Below are positions 1 through 8,773 of a stretch of 64,000 bases of DNA, one piece after another. The stretch is from Arenimonas fontis. GTDB lineage: Bacteria; Pseudomonadota; Gammaproteobacteria; Xanthomonadales; Xanthomonadaceae. Location of the stretch: assembly GCF_008386465.1 (NCBI RefSeq), contig NZ_VUOD01000003.1, positions 1 through 64,000 on the forward strand, read 5' to 3'. A program made the translations under genes and the position numbers. The notes beneath the pieces were generated by a model. The model did no database searches, was not told the DNA's origin, and saw nothing but the letters and a program-made list of their open reading frames with translations. Within the stretch, counting starts at the first letter, position 1; each line of letters opens with the position of its first letter.

Positions 1-152
1 GATCTGACCCTTTGATCTGACCCTTTGATCTGACCCTTTGATCTGACCCTTTGATCTGACCCTTTGATCTGACCCTTTGATCTGACCCTTTGATCTGACC
101 CTTTGATCTGACCCTTTGATCTGACCCCTGGGTCAGAACAAAGGGTCAGATC
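1..152. repeat. 13-bp tandem array ending in an inverted tip
   Basis: At least ten head-to-tail copies of GATCTGACCCTTT begin at the window edge, so the array may extend further left. It ends at 128-152 with the same motif inverted (GGGTCAGAACAAAGGGTCAGATC without the first G). The last two direct units and the inverted tip can fold into a near-perfect hairpin with arms of about 23 bp. Every unit carries GATC. The same family occurs at five other places in the window, including both flanks of a RAYT transposase gene. The array lies 11 bp beyond the stop codon of the chpC-like gene. Confidence 0.95.
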
Positions 153-163
153 AGACGGGGGGA

Positions 164-637
164 TCAGGCGGCCTGGGATTGGTCGAGCGCCTTCTGGATC
201 AGCAGCTCGACACTGAGCAGGTCGGGCACGATCGCCGGGTCGTCGTTGAGCATCACCCTGGCGTGCACGCCCAGCGGCAGCTCCTTGATGTCGTGTTGCG
301 CCACCAGGGCCGGAGCCGAGACCGTGACCAGGCGCGGGAAGCCCTGCGAGAGCACCGCGAAATAGGGCATTTTCGGATTGCCGCCCAATGCTTTCAGCAC
401 GGCGACCTTGGCGCCCATGTGGCCATCCTCGGCAACCCCGTCGGCCAGGCGTGCGAACGAGACCAGTGGCAGGCGCCAGCCGCGCCAGCGGACGCGGCCC
501 ATCAACCAATCGGGCGCGTCGGCCACCGGCTCGGGCTCGGAGAAGGTGATGACTTCGGCGACGCTGGCATTGGGCAGCAACAGGCGGCCGCCGGTGACCG
601 AGATCATGACGCCTCGGATGTCGCGCTGGGTGTTCAT
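164..637 (-). CDS. chpC: CheW-domain protein of the Pil-Chp system (ChpC-like)
   Basis: This 157-residue single CheW-fold protein is the last gene of the pilus chemosensory operon. CheW proteins bridge receptors to the CheA-type kinase. ChpC is the accessory CheW of Pseudomonas Pil-Chp and presumably couples further inputs to ChpA. The sequence has the CheW pattern of alternating strands, with WLMGRVRWRGWRLPLVSF in the middle and a repeat of the fold towards the end. The ATG at 637 is chosen because a GGAGG lies 10 nt upstream; an in-frame extension to 721 exists but runs back into chpB. The spacing of 25 bp after chpB supports one transcript. The family is clear; the name rests on operon position. 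Confidence 0.8.
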   Translation of the reverse strand: MNTQRDIRGVMISVTGGRLLLPNASVAEVITFSEPEPVADAPDWLMGRVRWRGWRLPLVSFARLADGVAEDGHMGAKVAVLKALGGNPKMPYFAVLSQGFPRLVTVSAPALVAQHDIKELPLGVHARVMLNDDPAIVPDLLSVELLIQKALDQSQAA

Positions 638-662
638 GCGTTTGCGTCCTCCAACGCCGGGC

Positions 663-2348
663 TCAGGCCCAGGCTTGCTTGATCCGCTCCGGCAACTCGG
701 CCGGGGCGGCGGCGACCGCACCTTCGGCGATCACCGCCTGGGCCGCCGCCGGGTCGAAACAGGTGCCCGGATCCTGCGCCCAGACCCGGGCGCCGGACTT
801 GCGCTTGGCCAGCACCGCCGGCACCAGGGCCGGATCGGCACCGCTCAGCACCACGATCCCGCTGTGCTCGGCCGGCAGCGCGGCAACCACCGCCGCCAGT
901 TCTCCGCCCTGGGTGAAACGGGCGCCGGATTCGTCGGCACGCAGCCCGACCCCCGGGGGAAGCACCGCCACCCGGCCCTGCAGGGCCAGCTTGCCCGCCT
1001 CGGCCAGATCCACGGGCCAGGCGCTGGCCTTGGAAAGCTGGCCGACCAGACGATCGTGCTTGCCGGTGTCCAGGTGCTGGTACAGCAGCACCGGCAGGGG
1101 CAGTTCGGCCGGGAGGCGGGAGAGCAGTTGCCGCACCGCGTCGGGGCCGCCCAGGCCGGCGATCACCAGCAGCACGCCTCGCGGCACGTCCTTGCTCCAG
1201 CTCGGAGCGGAGGATTCGCCTTCCAGCGGTACCAGGGACAGGTCTCCGAACAGGGATTTGCCGGTCGCGGCGGCGGGCGCGGCCGGCGATGACTCCGGCT
1301 CGGCGAGCGACAGGCCGACCGGGTCGGTGGGCGCGGCGACGCCGGCCGGGCCTTCCGGCGAGAGCCGGAGCGGGCCCTGACCGGGCGGCGCGAGATCGGG
1401 AGCCGGCCGGTCGAAGTCGGGCTCGGGCAGCGCCTGCCGCCCTTCCCCGGCGGCCTCGAAGGCTTCGAGCTGGGCCGCCAGCGCTGCCACATCCTCGTCC
1501 ACCAGGCTATCGCCGGCAGCGGCGTCGTCGCTGGCGAAACGGGAGAAATCGACCGGGCCTTCCGGAATCTCCAGGTCGGCGAGCAGCGGCTCGTCGCCGG
1601 CCGACGCAGGCTCGGGCTCCTCCGCCACGACCAGGCGCGCGCCTTCCTCCGGCAACGCAGACAGATCCATGTCGAGTTCGATCTCGCCGACATCTTCCGC
1701 GCCGGCCACTGCCTCGTCCGACGTGCCGAAATCGGCCTCGATGCGCCCCAAGGCCTGCTCCAGATCGCCCAGGTCGATGTCCAGGCCGGATTCGGGCTCT
1801 GCCGGGGCGGCAGTCGCAGCCGGCGCATCCGGCACCTCCGCCGCTGCCAGCGAAGGTTCGCTGGGCACCCACTCGGCCAACTCCGCCGATTCGGCCAGAT
1901 GGTCCTCGAAACGGGCGTCGGCCATTTCCTCGGCAGGACTGCGCGGCGCGCCCGGCTCGGGCGCCAGGTTGGCCTCGGGCACCGCATCGGCGCCGCCCGG
2001 CGGTGGCGGCAACACGTCGCCGCCGACCAGCTTGGCCGCCAGATGACGGGCCCAGCGCGCCAGGTCCCACCCGTCCAGCTGTCGAGTGACCTCGGCGTCG
2101 TCGTACATCACCTCGATGCCCGGTGTCGCCAACAGGGCGTCGAATCGCTCGAGTGCCTCCTCGACGGCCGGTTCCAGGCTGACCAGCACCACCGAGGGCC
2201 GACAGCCGGAGACGGTATCCGGATCGAGCTCGCCCGGATCGCCCTCGGCCACCAGTTCCGCGCCGAGGTCGGCCAAGGCCCGGCGCAACTGGTCGCGGGC
2301 ATCGCCCGGTCTGGCCAGCAGGGCGACGCGGACCGCCGGCTCAGCCAT
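663..2348 (-). CDS. chpB: CheB-like protein of the Pil-Chp system, probably catalytically dead (ChpB-like)
   Basis: A 561-residue protein whose ATG overlaps the chpA stop by 8 bp. Residues 1-110 resemble a receiver fold without the acidic phosphorylation pocket. A long acidic Pro/Ala/Glu linker follows (about 120-370). The last 180 residues match a CheB methylesterase fold (GVLLVIAGLGG, YQHLDTGKHDRL, VVLSGADPALV). CheB normally removes methyl groups from chemoreceptors using a Ser-His-Asp triad. The His of QH is present and an Asp is plausible, but the serine of the usual GASTGG is Gly here (AGLGG). It may therefore be a structural or regulatory pseudo-esterase. No CheR/PilK methyltransferase gene lies in the operon, which fits loss of methylation-based adaptation. 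Confidence 0.75.
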   Translation of the reverse strand: MAEPAVRVALLARPGDARDQLRRALADLGAELVAEGDPGELDPDTVSGCRPSVVLVSLEPAVEEALERFDALLATPGIEVMYDDAEVTRQLDGWDLARWARHLAAKLVGGDVLPPPPGGADAVPEANLAPEPGAPRSPAEEMADARFEDHLAESAELAEWVPSEPSLAAAEVPDAPAATAAPAEPESGLDIDLGDLEQALGRIEADFGTSDEAVAGAEDVGEIELDMDLSALPEEGARLVVAEEPEPASAGDEPLLADLEIPEGPVDFSRFASDDAAAGDSLVDEDVAALAAQLEAFEAAGEGRQALPEPDFDRPAPDLAPPGQGPLRLSPEGPAGVAAPTDPVGLSLAEPESSPAAPAAATGKSLFGDLSLVPLEGESSAPSWSKDVPRGVLLVIAGLGGPDAVRQLLSRLPAELPLPVLLYQHLDTGKHDRLVGQLSKASAWPVDLAEAGKLALQGRVAVLPPGVGLRADESGARFTQGGELAAVVAALPAEHSGIVVLSGADPALVPAVLAKRKSGARVWAQDPGTCFDPAAAQAVIAEGAVAAAPAELPERIKQAWA

Positions 2349-5300
2349 TGACCGGCTCCATGCCCAGCATCTCGAACACGTTCCGCATCAGTTCGACTTC
2401 CTGGTAGGGCTTGCCCAGGTAGCGGTTGACGCCGATGTCGAAGGCGCGCTGGCGGTGCTTCTCGCCGGTGCGCGAGGTGATCATGATGATCGGCACGTCC
2501 TTCAGGCGGGCATCCGAGCGCATGTTCTGGGCCAGCTCGTAGCCGTCCATGCGCGGCATCTCGATGTCCAGCAGCATCAGGTCCGGAATGCGCTCGGCCA
2601 TCTTCTCGATGGCATCCACGCCGTCCTTGGCGGTCATGACCTCGAAATTGTGGCGTTCGAGCACACGGCCGGTGACCTTGCGCATGGTGATCGAATCGTC
2701 CACCACCATCACCACCGGCACGCGCCGCGCCGCCGGCGCCGCGACCGGGGCGGCTTCGGCCTTCTCGCGCTCCAGGCTGGCCTGACGCCGCACCAGCGGC
2801 GCCACGTCCAGGATGACCACCACCCGGCCGTCGCCCATGATGGTGGCGCCGAAGATGCCCGGAATCGAGTTGACCTGCGGGCCGACCGGCTTGACGACGA
2901 TTTCCCGGCTGCCCAGCACCTGGTCCACGCAGATGGCGGCACGCAGGTCGCCGGAACGGGCCAGCAGCAGGGGCATCTGCAGGCTGTCCTGGGCCTTGGC
3001 CGGGGCATGGCCGATCAGCCGGCCCAGGTCGTGGATGGCATAGGACTCGCCGGCGTAGGTGAAGCTCGGGTTCTCGCCGGCCAGCTGCTTCTCCAGCTCG
3101 GCCCGGCCGATGCGGCCGACGCCCTGCACCGAGGCAATCGGCACCGCGAAGCTGGTGTCGCCGATCTTGACGAACACCGCCTGGGTCACCGCCAGGGTGA
3201 ACGGCAGGCGGATGGTGAAGACCGTACCCTTGCCGGCCTGCGACTCGATGCCGAGCGTACCGCCGAGCTGGCGGATCTCGGCGTAGACCACGTCCATGCC
3301 GACGCCGCGGCCGGCGAGCCGACTGACCGAGGCGGCAGTGGAGAAGCCGGACTCGAGGATGTAGCCGTACAGCGTCTGGTCGGTGACCTCGGCGCCGGCC
3401 TTGAGCAGGCCGCGCTCGATGGCCTTCCTGCGGATCGCCTCCTTGTCCAGGCCGCGGCCGTCATCGCTGATGCGCAACACCACTTCCGAACCTTCGCGCA
3501 GCACCTGGATCCGGACCGTGCCCTCCTCGGGCTTGCCGGCCTTGCGCCGCTCGGCCGGTGCCTCCAGTCCATGCGCGACCGCATTGCGCAGCATGTGCTC
3601 CAGCGGTGCGGTCATGCGATCCAGGACGTTGCGGTCCATTTCGCCGCTGGCGCCGTCCACCTTGAGGTTGACCTGCTTGCGGGTCTCGCTGCCGGCCTGG
3701 CGCAGCACGCGGCGCAGACGCGGCACCAGCGCGTCGAAGGGCACCATGCGCGTACGCATGAGGCCTTCCTGCAGGTCGGAGCTGACCCGCGACTGCTGCA
3801 GCAGCAGGGTTTCGTACTGGCGGACCAGGTCCTCGAGCGAGCCCTGCAGGCTGGCCAGGTCGGCCGCCGACTCGGCCAGCGAACGCGACAGCTGCTGCTG
3901 GGTGGTGAACCGGTCCAGCTCGAGCGGGTCGAACTCCTCGTTGCCCTGCTCGCCCTCGCGCTGGTAACGGGCGATGATCTGCGCCTCGGTCTCGATGTCG
4001 AGCTTGCGGACCTGCTCGCGCAGGCGGGTGGTCAGCTGGCCCAACTCGCCGAGGTTGCCGCGGAAGGCGCCGAGCTGCTGCTCGAGGCGGGCGCGGTAAA
4101 TGGCGACTTCGCCGGCGTAGTTGACCAGGCGGTCGAGCAGATCGGCACGGATGCGCACCTGCTCCTGCGGCGCGCGCACGCCGGCGCCCTCCTCTTCCTC
4201 GCCGAGGTCCTCGATCGGCGCCGAGAGCGGGGTCAGGCCGGTCGTCGAAGGCACCGGCCGGACCACCGGCGTCTCGACCGAGGGGGCCGCCGGCACCGGC
4301 CTGGGCTCGGCTGGCTTTTCCGCAGCCTTTGCCGGTCCGGTCGCAGGCGCCGGCACTGCCGGCTCGGGAATGGAGTCGAGCGGTTGCCCCTTGGCCAGTG
4401 CGTCTATCCGGGCGATCAGCCGCGCCGGCAGGCCGATGGCGCGACGCTGACCGACCCGAGTGACCATGCCATGCAGGCGATCGAAGGCGTGCTCGAGCAC
4501 GCTGACGCCGGTCGGGTCGAGCTGACGCCGGCCCTCGGCCACGGCCTCCAGCAACGACTCCATGGCGTGGCCCAGCTCGCCGACGGCAAAAATGCCGGCC
4601 ATGCGGGCACCGCCCTTGAGGGTATGCAGGTCACGCTGCAGGGCAACGATGCGCTCGAGATCAGCAGGGGCGTCACGCAGGCCCGCCAGCAGCCCGTCGG
4701 AGTGATCGAGCAGGTCCGCGGACTCTTCCAGGAAAATGTCCAGCAGATCCTCGTCGATGTCGGCGGTGTCCAGCGGCGCGTCCGGATCGGCAGGGTCCTG
4801 GGCATCGTCGGCCATGGCCGGCAGGGATTCCTCGAGCCCGAGGTCGGCCTCCTCGGCTTCGGCGGCGGCGGCTTCGGCGGCGGCGGCTTCGGCGGCGGCG
4901 GCTTCGGCGGCCGCGGCTTCGGCAGCCGCGGCTTCGGCGGCGGCAGCTTCGGCGGCGGCAGCTTCGGCGGCAGCGGCTTCGGCGGCAGCGGCAGCGGCAG
5001 CGGCTTCGGCGGCAGCGGCTTCGGCGGCAGCGGCTTCGGCGGCGGCGGCTTCGGCGGCCGCGGCTTTGGCAGCCGCGGCTTCGGCAGCGGCGGCTTCGGC
5101 GGCAGCGGCTTCGGCGGCAGCGGCTTCGGCGGCGGCAGCTTCGGCGGCGGCAGCTTCGGCGGCGGCAGCTTCGGCAGCGGCAGCTTCGGCAGCGGCAGCT
5201 TCGGCAGCGGCGGCTTCGGCGGCAGCGGCTTCGGCGGCAGCGGCTTCGGCGGCAGCGGCTTGCATGGCCGCCTCGGCAGCCGCCATCTCGTCCGCGGAAA

Positions 5301-8300
5301 CACCTGCTTCTTCGGTGCCAGAGAGCGAGAACGCCGGCTCTTCAGGCTCTTCCTGCAGGAACGCCTCGAGGGAAAGATGCTCGGGCTCGGGCTGGTCGGC
5401 CGGCATCTCGCCCGCAGCCTCCTTCTGCTCGCCGGGCCCGTCGCCGGACAAGTCCAGCATCGCCTCGTCGGGAAGCTCGCCGTCTGCCGGCGCGAACGAC
5501 GACGGCTCCTCCGCCGACGCGGCCGGAAGGTCCATGCCCGTGCCGGCGGAATCGTCCTCGAACACCGGCAGAGCCGACAGGTCGGGCGCCTCCAGGATGA
5601 CCGGCGTCGGCATCACCTCCGGTTCGGCGGGCTCTTCCGGCGCCACCGGCATCACCGGCGCCGTCGGCTCCGGCAGGCTGTCGCGAAGAGCCGCGATGCG
5701 CGCGGCCAGATCGGCGTAGCTGGCCAGGGGCGCCCGCTGCTCGAGGGCGGCAATGGCCTCGCGGATGGCGTCGGCCGCCTCGCGCACCACCGCCACACCC
5801 GCGTCCCCGGGTGGCCGGCGGGCAGCGAGTGAGCGCTTGATGAAGCCCTCGAGGGGCGCGGTCACCTCGCTGAGCACGGTCACCTCGGTCATGGCGAACG
5901 CGCCGTTCATGGTATGCACGGCGCGCAGCAAGGGGTCGGTGACCGGCTGCGGCTCGGGGATGCAACTCGCCAGCCAGGCATCCAGGGTTTCCAGATGGCC
6001 GGCGACTTCGGGCTTGAGAATCTCGAACAGGACCGGGTCTATGGCGAAGTCCACATCGCCCTCGGCCGGCTCGGCCACCGACGCCTCCGTCCGTGCCTCT
6101 GCCGGGGGTGCCGGCGCGGCATCCGCCGGCGCCGCCACCGGCTCGAGCGCCGCCGGCGACTCCACTTCGGTCTCGGCCCGGGACACCACAGGCACCGCCG
6201 CCCCGCTGGCGGCTACGGGCGGCTGATAATCCGCTTCCTCGCCGGCGGCGATGCGGTCGGCAACCGCCTCGATACCGGCCAGATCGGCGTACACGGTCTC
6301 GCCCTGAAGCGCGGCACGCAGCAGCGGCAGCGTGTTGAAGGCGTGCTCGATCAGGCCGACCACCGCCGGACTGGCCGGGCGGGTGCCGTCGAGCACCCGA
6401 TTGAGCATGTTCTCCACCTTCCAGCTGAACTCACCCAGGGTCTTGGCGCCCACCAGGCGCCCGCTGCCCTTGAGCGTGTGGAAAACCCGACGGATCGGCC
6501 GCAGGCGCTCGAGATCCTCTGGCCTGGTCCGCCACGCCGGCAGCAGCTGCTCGAGATTGCCGATCTCCTCCTGGAACTCCTCCAGGAAGACGTCGCGTAT
6601 CTCGTCGTCGATGTCGCTGCCGCCATCGAAACCCGGGATCGCCGGCAACCCCGGCACCGGAGCGGGCGCATCGGTGCCGGCGGAAGCGGAGACCACCTCG
6701 TCCACGGGCTGGGATCCGGCAGCGGCCGGTTCGGCCGGTTCGGCCACCTGCGGCCCGGCCTCGGGCAGCGCCTGCAGCACCTCGGCGTCCAGCGGGATGC
6801 CCAGGTCGGGCATGGCTTCCGCGGCCGGCGCCGGTTCGGGCGCCCTGGCATCCGCCTCGCCGGCTTCGGCGGGCGCCGGCTCGGCAGGGGCTGCAGGTGC
6901 GGGCACCGCCGCGGTCGCTGCGCCGGCGCTGGGAATCGCCGCCGCGGGGCTGGCCGGCAAGGCTTCCTCCGGCGGCAAGGGCCAGTAGCCCAAGGCCTCC
7001 AGGTTCTGCCGTGCGACCTCCAGGATCTGTTCCCGACGCGGCCGCCGGTCGCGCACCGCCTCCAGGAAATACTCCAGTCCGGCCAGGGCATCGGCCAGCC
7101 GGTCCATCTGCTGTCCATTGGGCACGCGGTGACGGCGCAGCAGTTCGTTTTCGGTGAACCGGCGCACCGCTGTCAGGTATTCGGGCGCCTCCTGCATTTC
7201 CAGGATGCGCAGGGCGCCGGCGACCTCCTCGAGCAGGCGCGGCACATCGTTGAGCTGGGCATGGTCCCAGTGCGTCTCGACGAATGCGACGAAACACTGA
7301 CGAGCCTGGGCGAAGTTGGCGATGGCCTCCTTCACCAGCACCTCCAGCACCTTGCGGGCCTCGCTGCCGGGAAGCATCGGCTCGGCGGCGGTCGTCGCCC
7401 CGGCCCCGGGCTCGGCCTCGGTCTCGGCTTCGCCCAGGCGGCTCACCTGGTCGTCCAGCGAGGCCTCGACGTAGAGCAGGGCGCCGGCGATGTCGAGCAG
7501 GCTGGCCTCGTCGGCCTGCTTCTGCCCGGAGACGATGGCGTGGATGGCGTTCCGCTGGTCCTGGACCACCCGGCGCGGCATGCCCAGGCCGAGCATGCCC
7601 AGGGTGTCGGCAACGCGGTCCAGGGCCTCGACCTGGTCGGACAGGCTGGCCGCCGCGGCCTCGGGCGTGCGCAGATGCAGGTCGAGCGCATCCTTGACCC
7701 GCAACAGGTCTTCCTTGATCGCGGCGGCGACCGTGGACAGCAGGGCGCGGTTGCGGCCGGTCAGGCTGCCGCGGGCGTGGGCCAGTTCCGACTCGCTGGG
7801 CAGGTAGTCACCCAGGCCGAAGACCGCCCGGATCTCGCCGATGCGGCCATGGTCGGTGGGCGCATGCGCCACGTAATAAAGCAGCTGCCGGGTCAGCTCC
7901 AGCGGCGGTTCGGAGCGGAAGGCGGCATCGCCGCCCTCGGCCAGGCGCTTGATCTCGCGCTCGACCTTGGCCAGGGCCTGCTTGAGCGGCTTGCCTGCCT
8001 CGAACGCGCCCTTGGCCAGGGCGTCGAGCGTGCCGGCCGCGACCCAGAACAGGCGGCGCGCGTGTTCGGCGCCGGTGATCGGCACCAGCTGCTCGCAGAC
8101 ATCGGTCAGGTCGCGGATGGTGTTGGCGCTGTTGTCGTCCTTCAGCCAGCGCAGCAACGCCGACTGGAAGAGGCCGCGCAGGGTCTCGGCGCGACGGCGC
8201 AACTGCTCCGGCGGCAAGGGCTCGGCGGGGCCGGCTGCCGAGGGTGGCAAGGGCCGGGACAGGTCCGGCGAGAACAGCACCGCCTCGGACAGCCCCTTCT

Positions 8301-8694
8301 CGCCGCGCACCTCCCGCAGTTCGTTGAGCAGCGGCAGCAGGACGATCGGAATGTCCCGATGGCCGCTCTGCAGGCGCTCCAGGTAGTCGGGCAACTGCAC
8401 GATGCCGCGCATGAGGGCCGCGTAGCCGGCCTCCCGATCAGCCACCTGGCCGTCCACCAGGGCCTTGGCCAGTTGCTCCATCTCCTCGGCCACCATCGCC
8501 GCGCCGTACAGCTCGACCATGCGCAGGGTGCCCTGCACCTGGTGCAGGAAGGTGGCGCAGGCCTTGAGCTGGCCGGGGTCCTCGCCCTCCTCGACGTAGG
8601 CCTCGAGGGCCTGCCGGGCCTGGCGGAGCGTCTCGTCCAGCTCCGGCTTGACCCAGGTGAGGGTGGTGAAATCGATGTCTTCGTTCAGCCTCAT
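2341..8694 (-). CDS. chpA: Hybrid chemotaxis histidine kinase of type IV pili (ChpA/PilL)
   Basis: A giant CheA-type kinase (2117 aa; the Pseudomonas ChpA is somewhat longer) that phosphorylates PilG to control pilus extension and retraction. Hpt-type modules are visible: HQVQG near residue 50, HTLKGSGRL near 739, a divergent HTMNGAF near 926 and HTLKGGARM near 1355, plus degenerate copies without a clear His. An (E/K)AAAA repeat of about 135 residues separates modules around 1145-1280. Dimerisation and HATPase segments follow (RNAVAHGLE, DDGRGLD, GRGVGMD; about 1700-1835), then a CheW domain (about 1840-1970) and a complete C-terminal receiver (VVDDS, LLDIEMPRMDG with Asp near 2040, YLGKPY). 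The gene sits between pilJ and chpB on one minus-strand transcript. The start is ATG at 8694. Confidence 0.95.
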   Translation of the reverse strand: MRLNEDIDFTTLTWVKPELDETLRQARQALEAYVEEGEDPGQLKACATFLHQVQGTLRMVELYGAAMVAEEMEQLAKALVDGQVADREAGYAALMRGIVQLPDYLERLQSGHRDIPIVLLPLLNELREVRGEKGLSEAVLFSPDLSRPLPPSAAGPAEPLPPEQLRRRAETLRGLFQSALLRWLKDDNSANTIRDLTDVCEQLVPITGAEHARRLFWVAAGTLDALAKGAFEAGKPLKQALAKVEREIKRLAEGGDAAFRSEPPLELTRQLLYYVAHAPTDHGRIGEIRAVFGLGDYLPSESELAHARGSLTGRNRALLSTVAAAIKEDLLRVKDALDLHLRTPEAAAASLSDQVEALDRVADTLGMLGLGMPRRVVQDQRNAIHAIVSGQKQADEASLLDIAGALLYVEASLDDQVSRLGEAETEAEPGAGATTAAEPMLPGSEARKVLEVLVKEAIANFAQARQCFVAFVETHWDHAQLNDVPRLLEEVAGALRILEMQEAPEYLTAVRRFTENELLRRHRVPNGQQMDRLADALAGLEYFLEAVRDRRPRREQILEVARQNLEALGYWPLPPEEALPASPAAAIPSAGAATAAVPAPAAPAEPAPAEAGEADARAPEPAPAAEAMPDLGIPLDAEVLQALPEAGPQVAEPAEPAAAGSQPVDEVVSASAGTDAPAPVPGLPAIPGFDGGSDIDDEIRDVFLEEFQEEIGNLEQLLPAWRTRPEDLERLRPIRRVFHTLKGSGRLVGAKTLGEFSWKVENMLNRVLDGTRPASPAVVGLIEHAFNTLPLLRAALQGETVYADLAGIEAVADRIAAGEEADYQPPVAASGAAVPVVSRAETEVESPAALEPVAAPADAAPAPPAEARTEASVAEPAEGDVDFAIDPVLFEILKPEVAGHLETLDAWLASCIPEPQPVTDPLLRAVHTMNGAFAMTEVTVLSEVTAPLEGFIKRSLAARRPPGDAGVAVVREAADAIREAIAALEQRAPLASYADLAARIAALRDSLPEPTAPVMPVAPEEPAEPEVMPTPVILEAPDLSALPVFEDDSAGTGMDLPAASAEEPSSFAPADGELPDEAMLDLSGDGPGEQKEAAGEMPADQPEPEHLSLEAFLQEEPEEPAFSLSGTEEAGVSADEMAAAEAAMQAAAAEAAAAEAAAAEAAAAEAAAAEAAAAEAAAAEAAAAEAAAAEAAAAEAAAAEAAAAEAAAAKAAAAEAAAAEAAAAEAAAAEAAAAAAAAEAAAAEAAAAEAAAAEAAAAEAAAAEAAAAEAAAAEAAAAEAEEADLGLEESLPAMADDAQDPADPDAPLDTADIDEDLLDIFLEESADLLDHSDGLLAGLRDAPADLERIVALQRDLHTLKGGARMAGIFAVGELGHAMESLLEAVAEGRRQLDPTGVSVLEHAFDRLHGMVTRVGQRRAIGLPARLIARIDALAKGQPLDSIPEPAVPAPATGPAKAAEKPAEPRPVPAAPSVETPVVRPVPSTTGLTPLSAPIEDLGEEEEGAGVRAPQEQVRIRADLLDRLVNYAGEVAIYRARLEQQLGAFRGNLGELGQLTTRLREQVRKLDIETEAQIIARYQREGEQGNEEFDPLELDRFTTQQQLSRSLAESAADLASLQGSLEDLVRQYETLLLQQSRVSSDLQEGLMRTRMVPFDALVPRLRRVLRQAGSETRKQVNLKVDGASGEMDRNVLDRMTAPLEHMLRNAVAHGLEAPAERRKAGKPEEGTVRIQVLREGSEVVLRISDDGRGLDKEAIRRKAIERGLLKAGAEVTDQTLYGYILESGFSTAASVSRLAGRGVGMDVVYAEIRQLGGTLGIESQAGKGTVFTIRLPFTLAVTQAVFVKIGDTSFAVPIASVQGVGRIGRAELEKQLAGENPSFTYAGESYAIHDLGRLIGHAPAKAQDSLQMPLLLARSGDLRAAICVDQVLGSREIVVKPVGPQVNSIPGIFGATIMGDGRVVVILDVAPLVRRQASLEREKAEAAPVAAPAARRVPVVMVVDDSITMRKVTGRVLERHNFEVMTAKDGVDAIEKMAERIPDLMLLDIEMPRMDGYELAQNMRSDARLKDVPIIMITSRTGEKHRQRAFDIGVNRYLGKPYQEVELMRNVFEMLGMEPVNG
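4856..5260 (-). repeat. 15-bp coding repeat giving an (E/K)AAAA helix in ChpA
   Basis: About 26 copies of a 15-bp unit rich in gcttcggcggcggcg (plus strand) encode Glu-Ala-Ala-Ala-Ala pentads inside chpA. One pentad has Lys instead of Glu, and one place has a run of eight Ala between Glu residues. Such sequence is expected to form a long rigid alpha helix separating the third and last Hpt modules. The near-identical units are open to slippage in multiples of 15 bp, which keeps the frame. On the plus strand it reads as a Gly/Phe-rich shadow frame that is not a gene. Confidence 0.9.
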
Positions 8695-8773
8695 GCCGAG
8701 GTCCCGTCAGGGCAGGTGCTCCGGGGGAAAGCCGCCTGCCGGATGTGTGCCAGGGGCGAACCGCAACCGGACA

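Noticed and set aside
1-152. Possible CRISPR array
   Set aside because: The 13-bp units are contiguous with no unique spacers, and no cas genes are present.
2086-5832. A 1248-codon plus-strand frame with Gly/Phe-rich GGFG repeats opposite chpA
   Set aside because: It is the antisense shadow of the (E/K)AAAA repeat and of high-GC chpA codons. The minus-strand frame has full ChpA domain structure, and the plus frame matches nothing.
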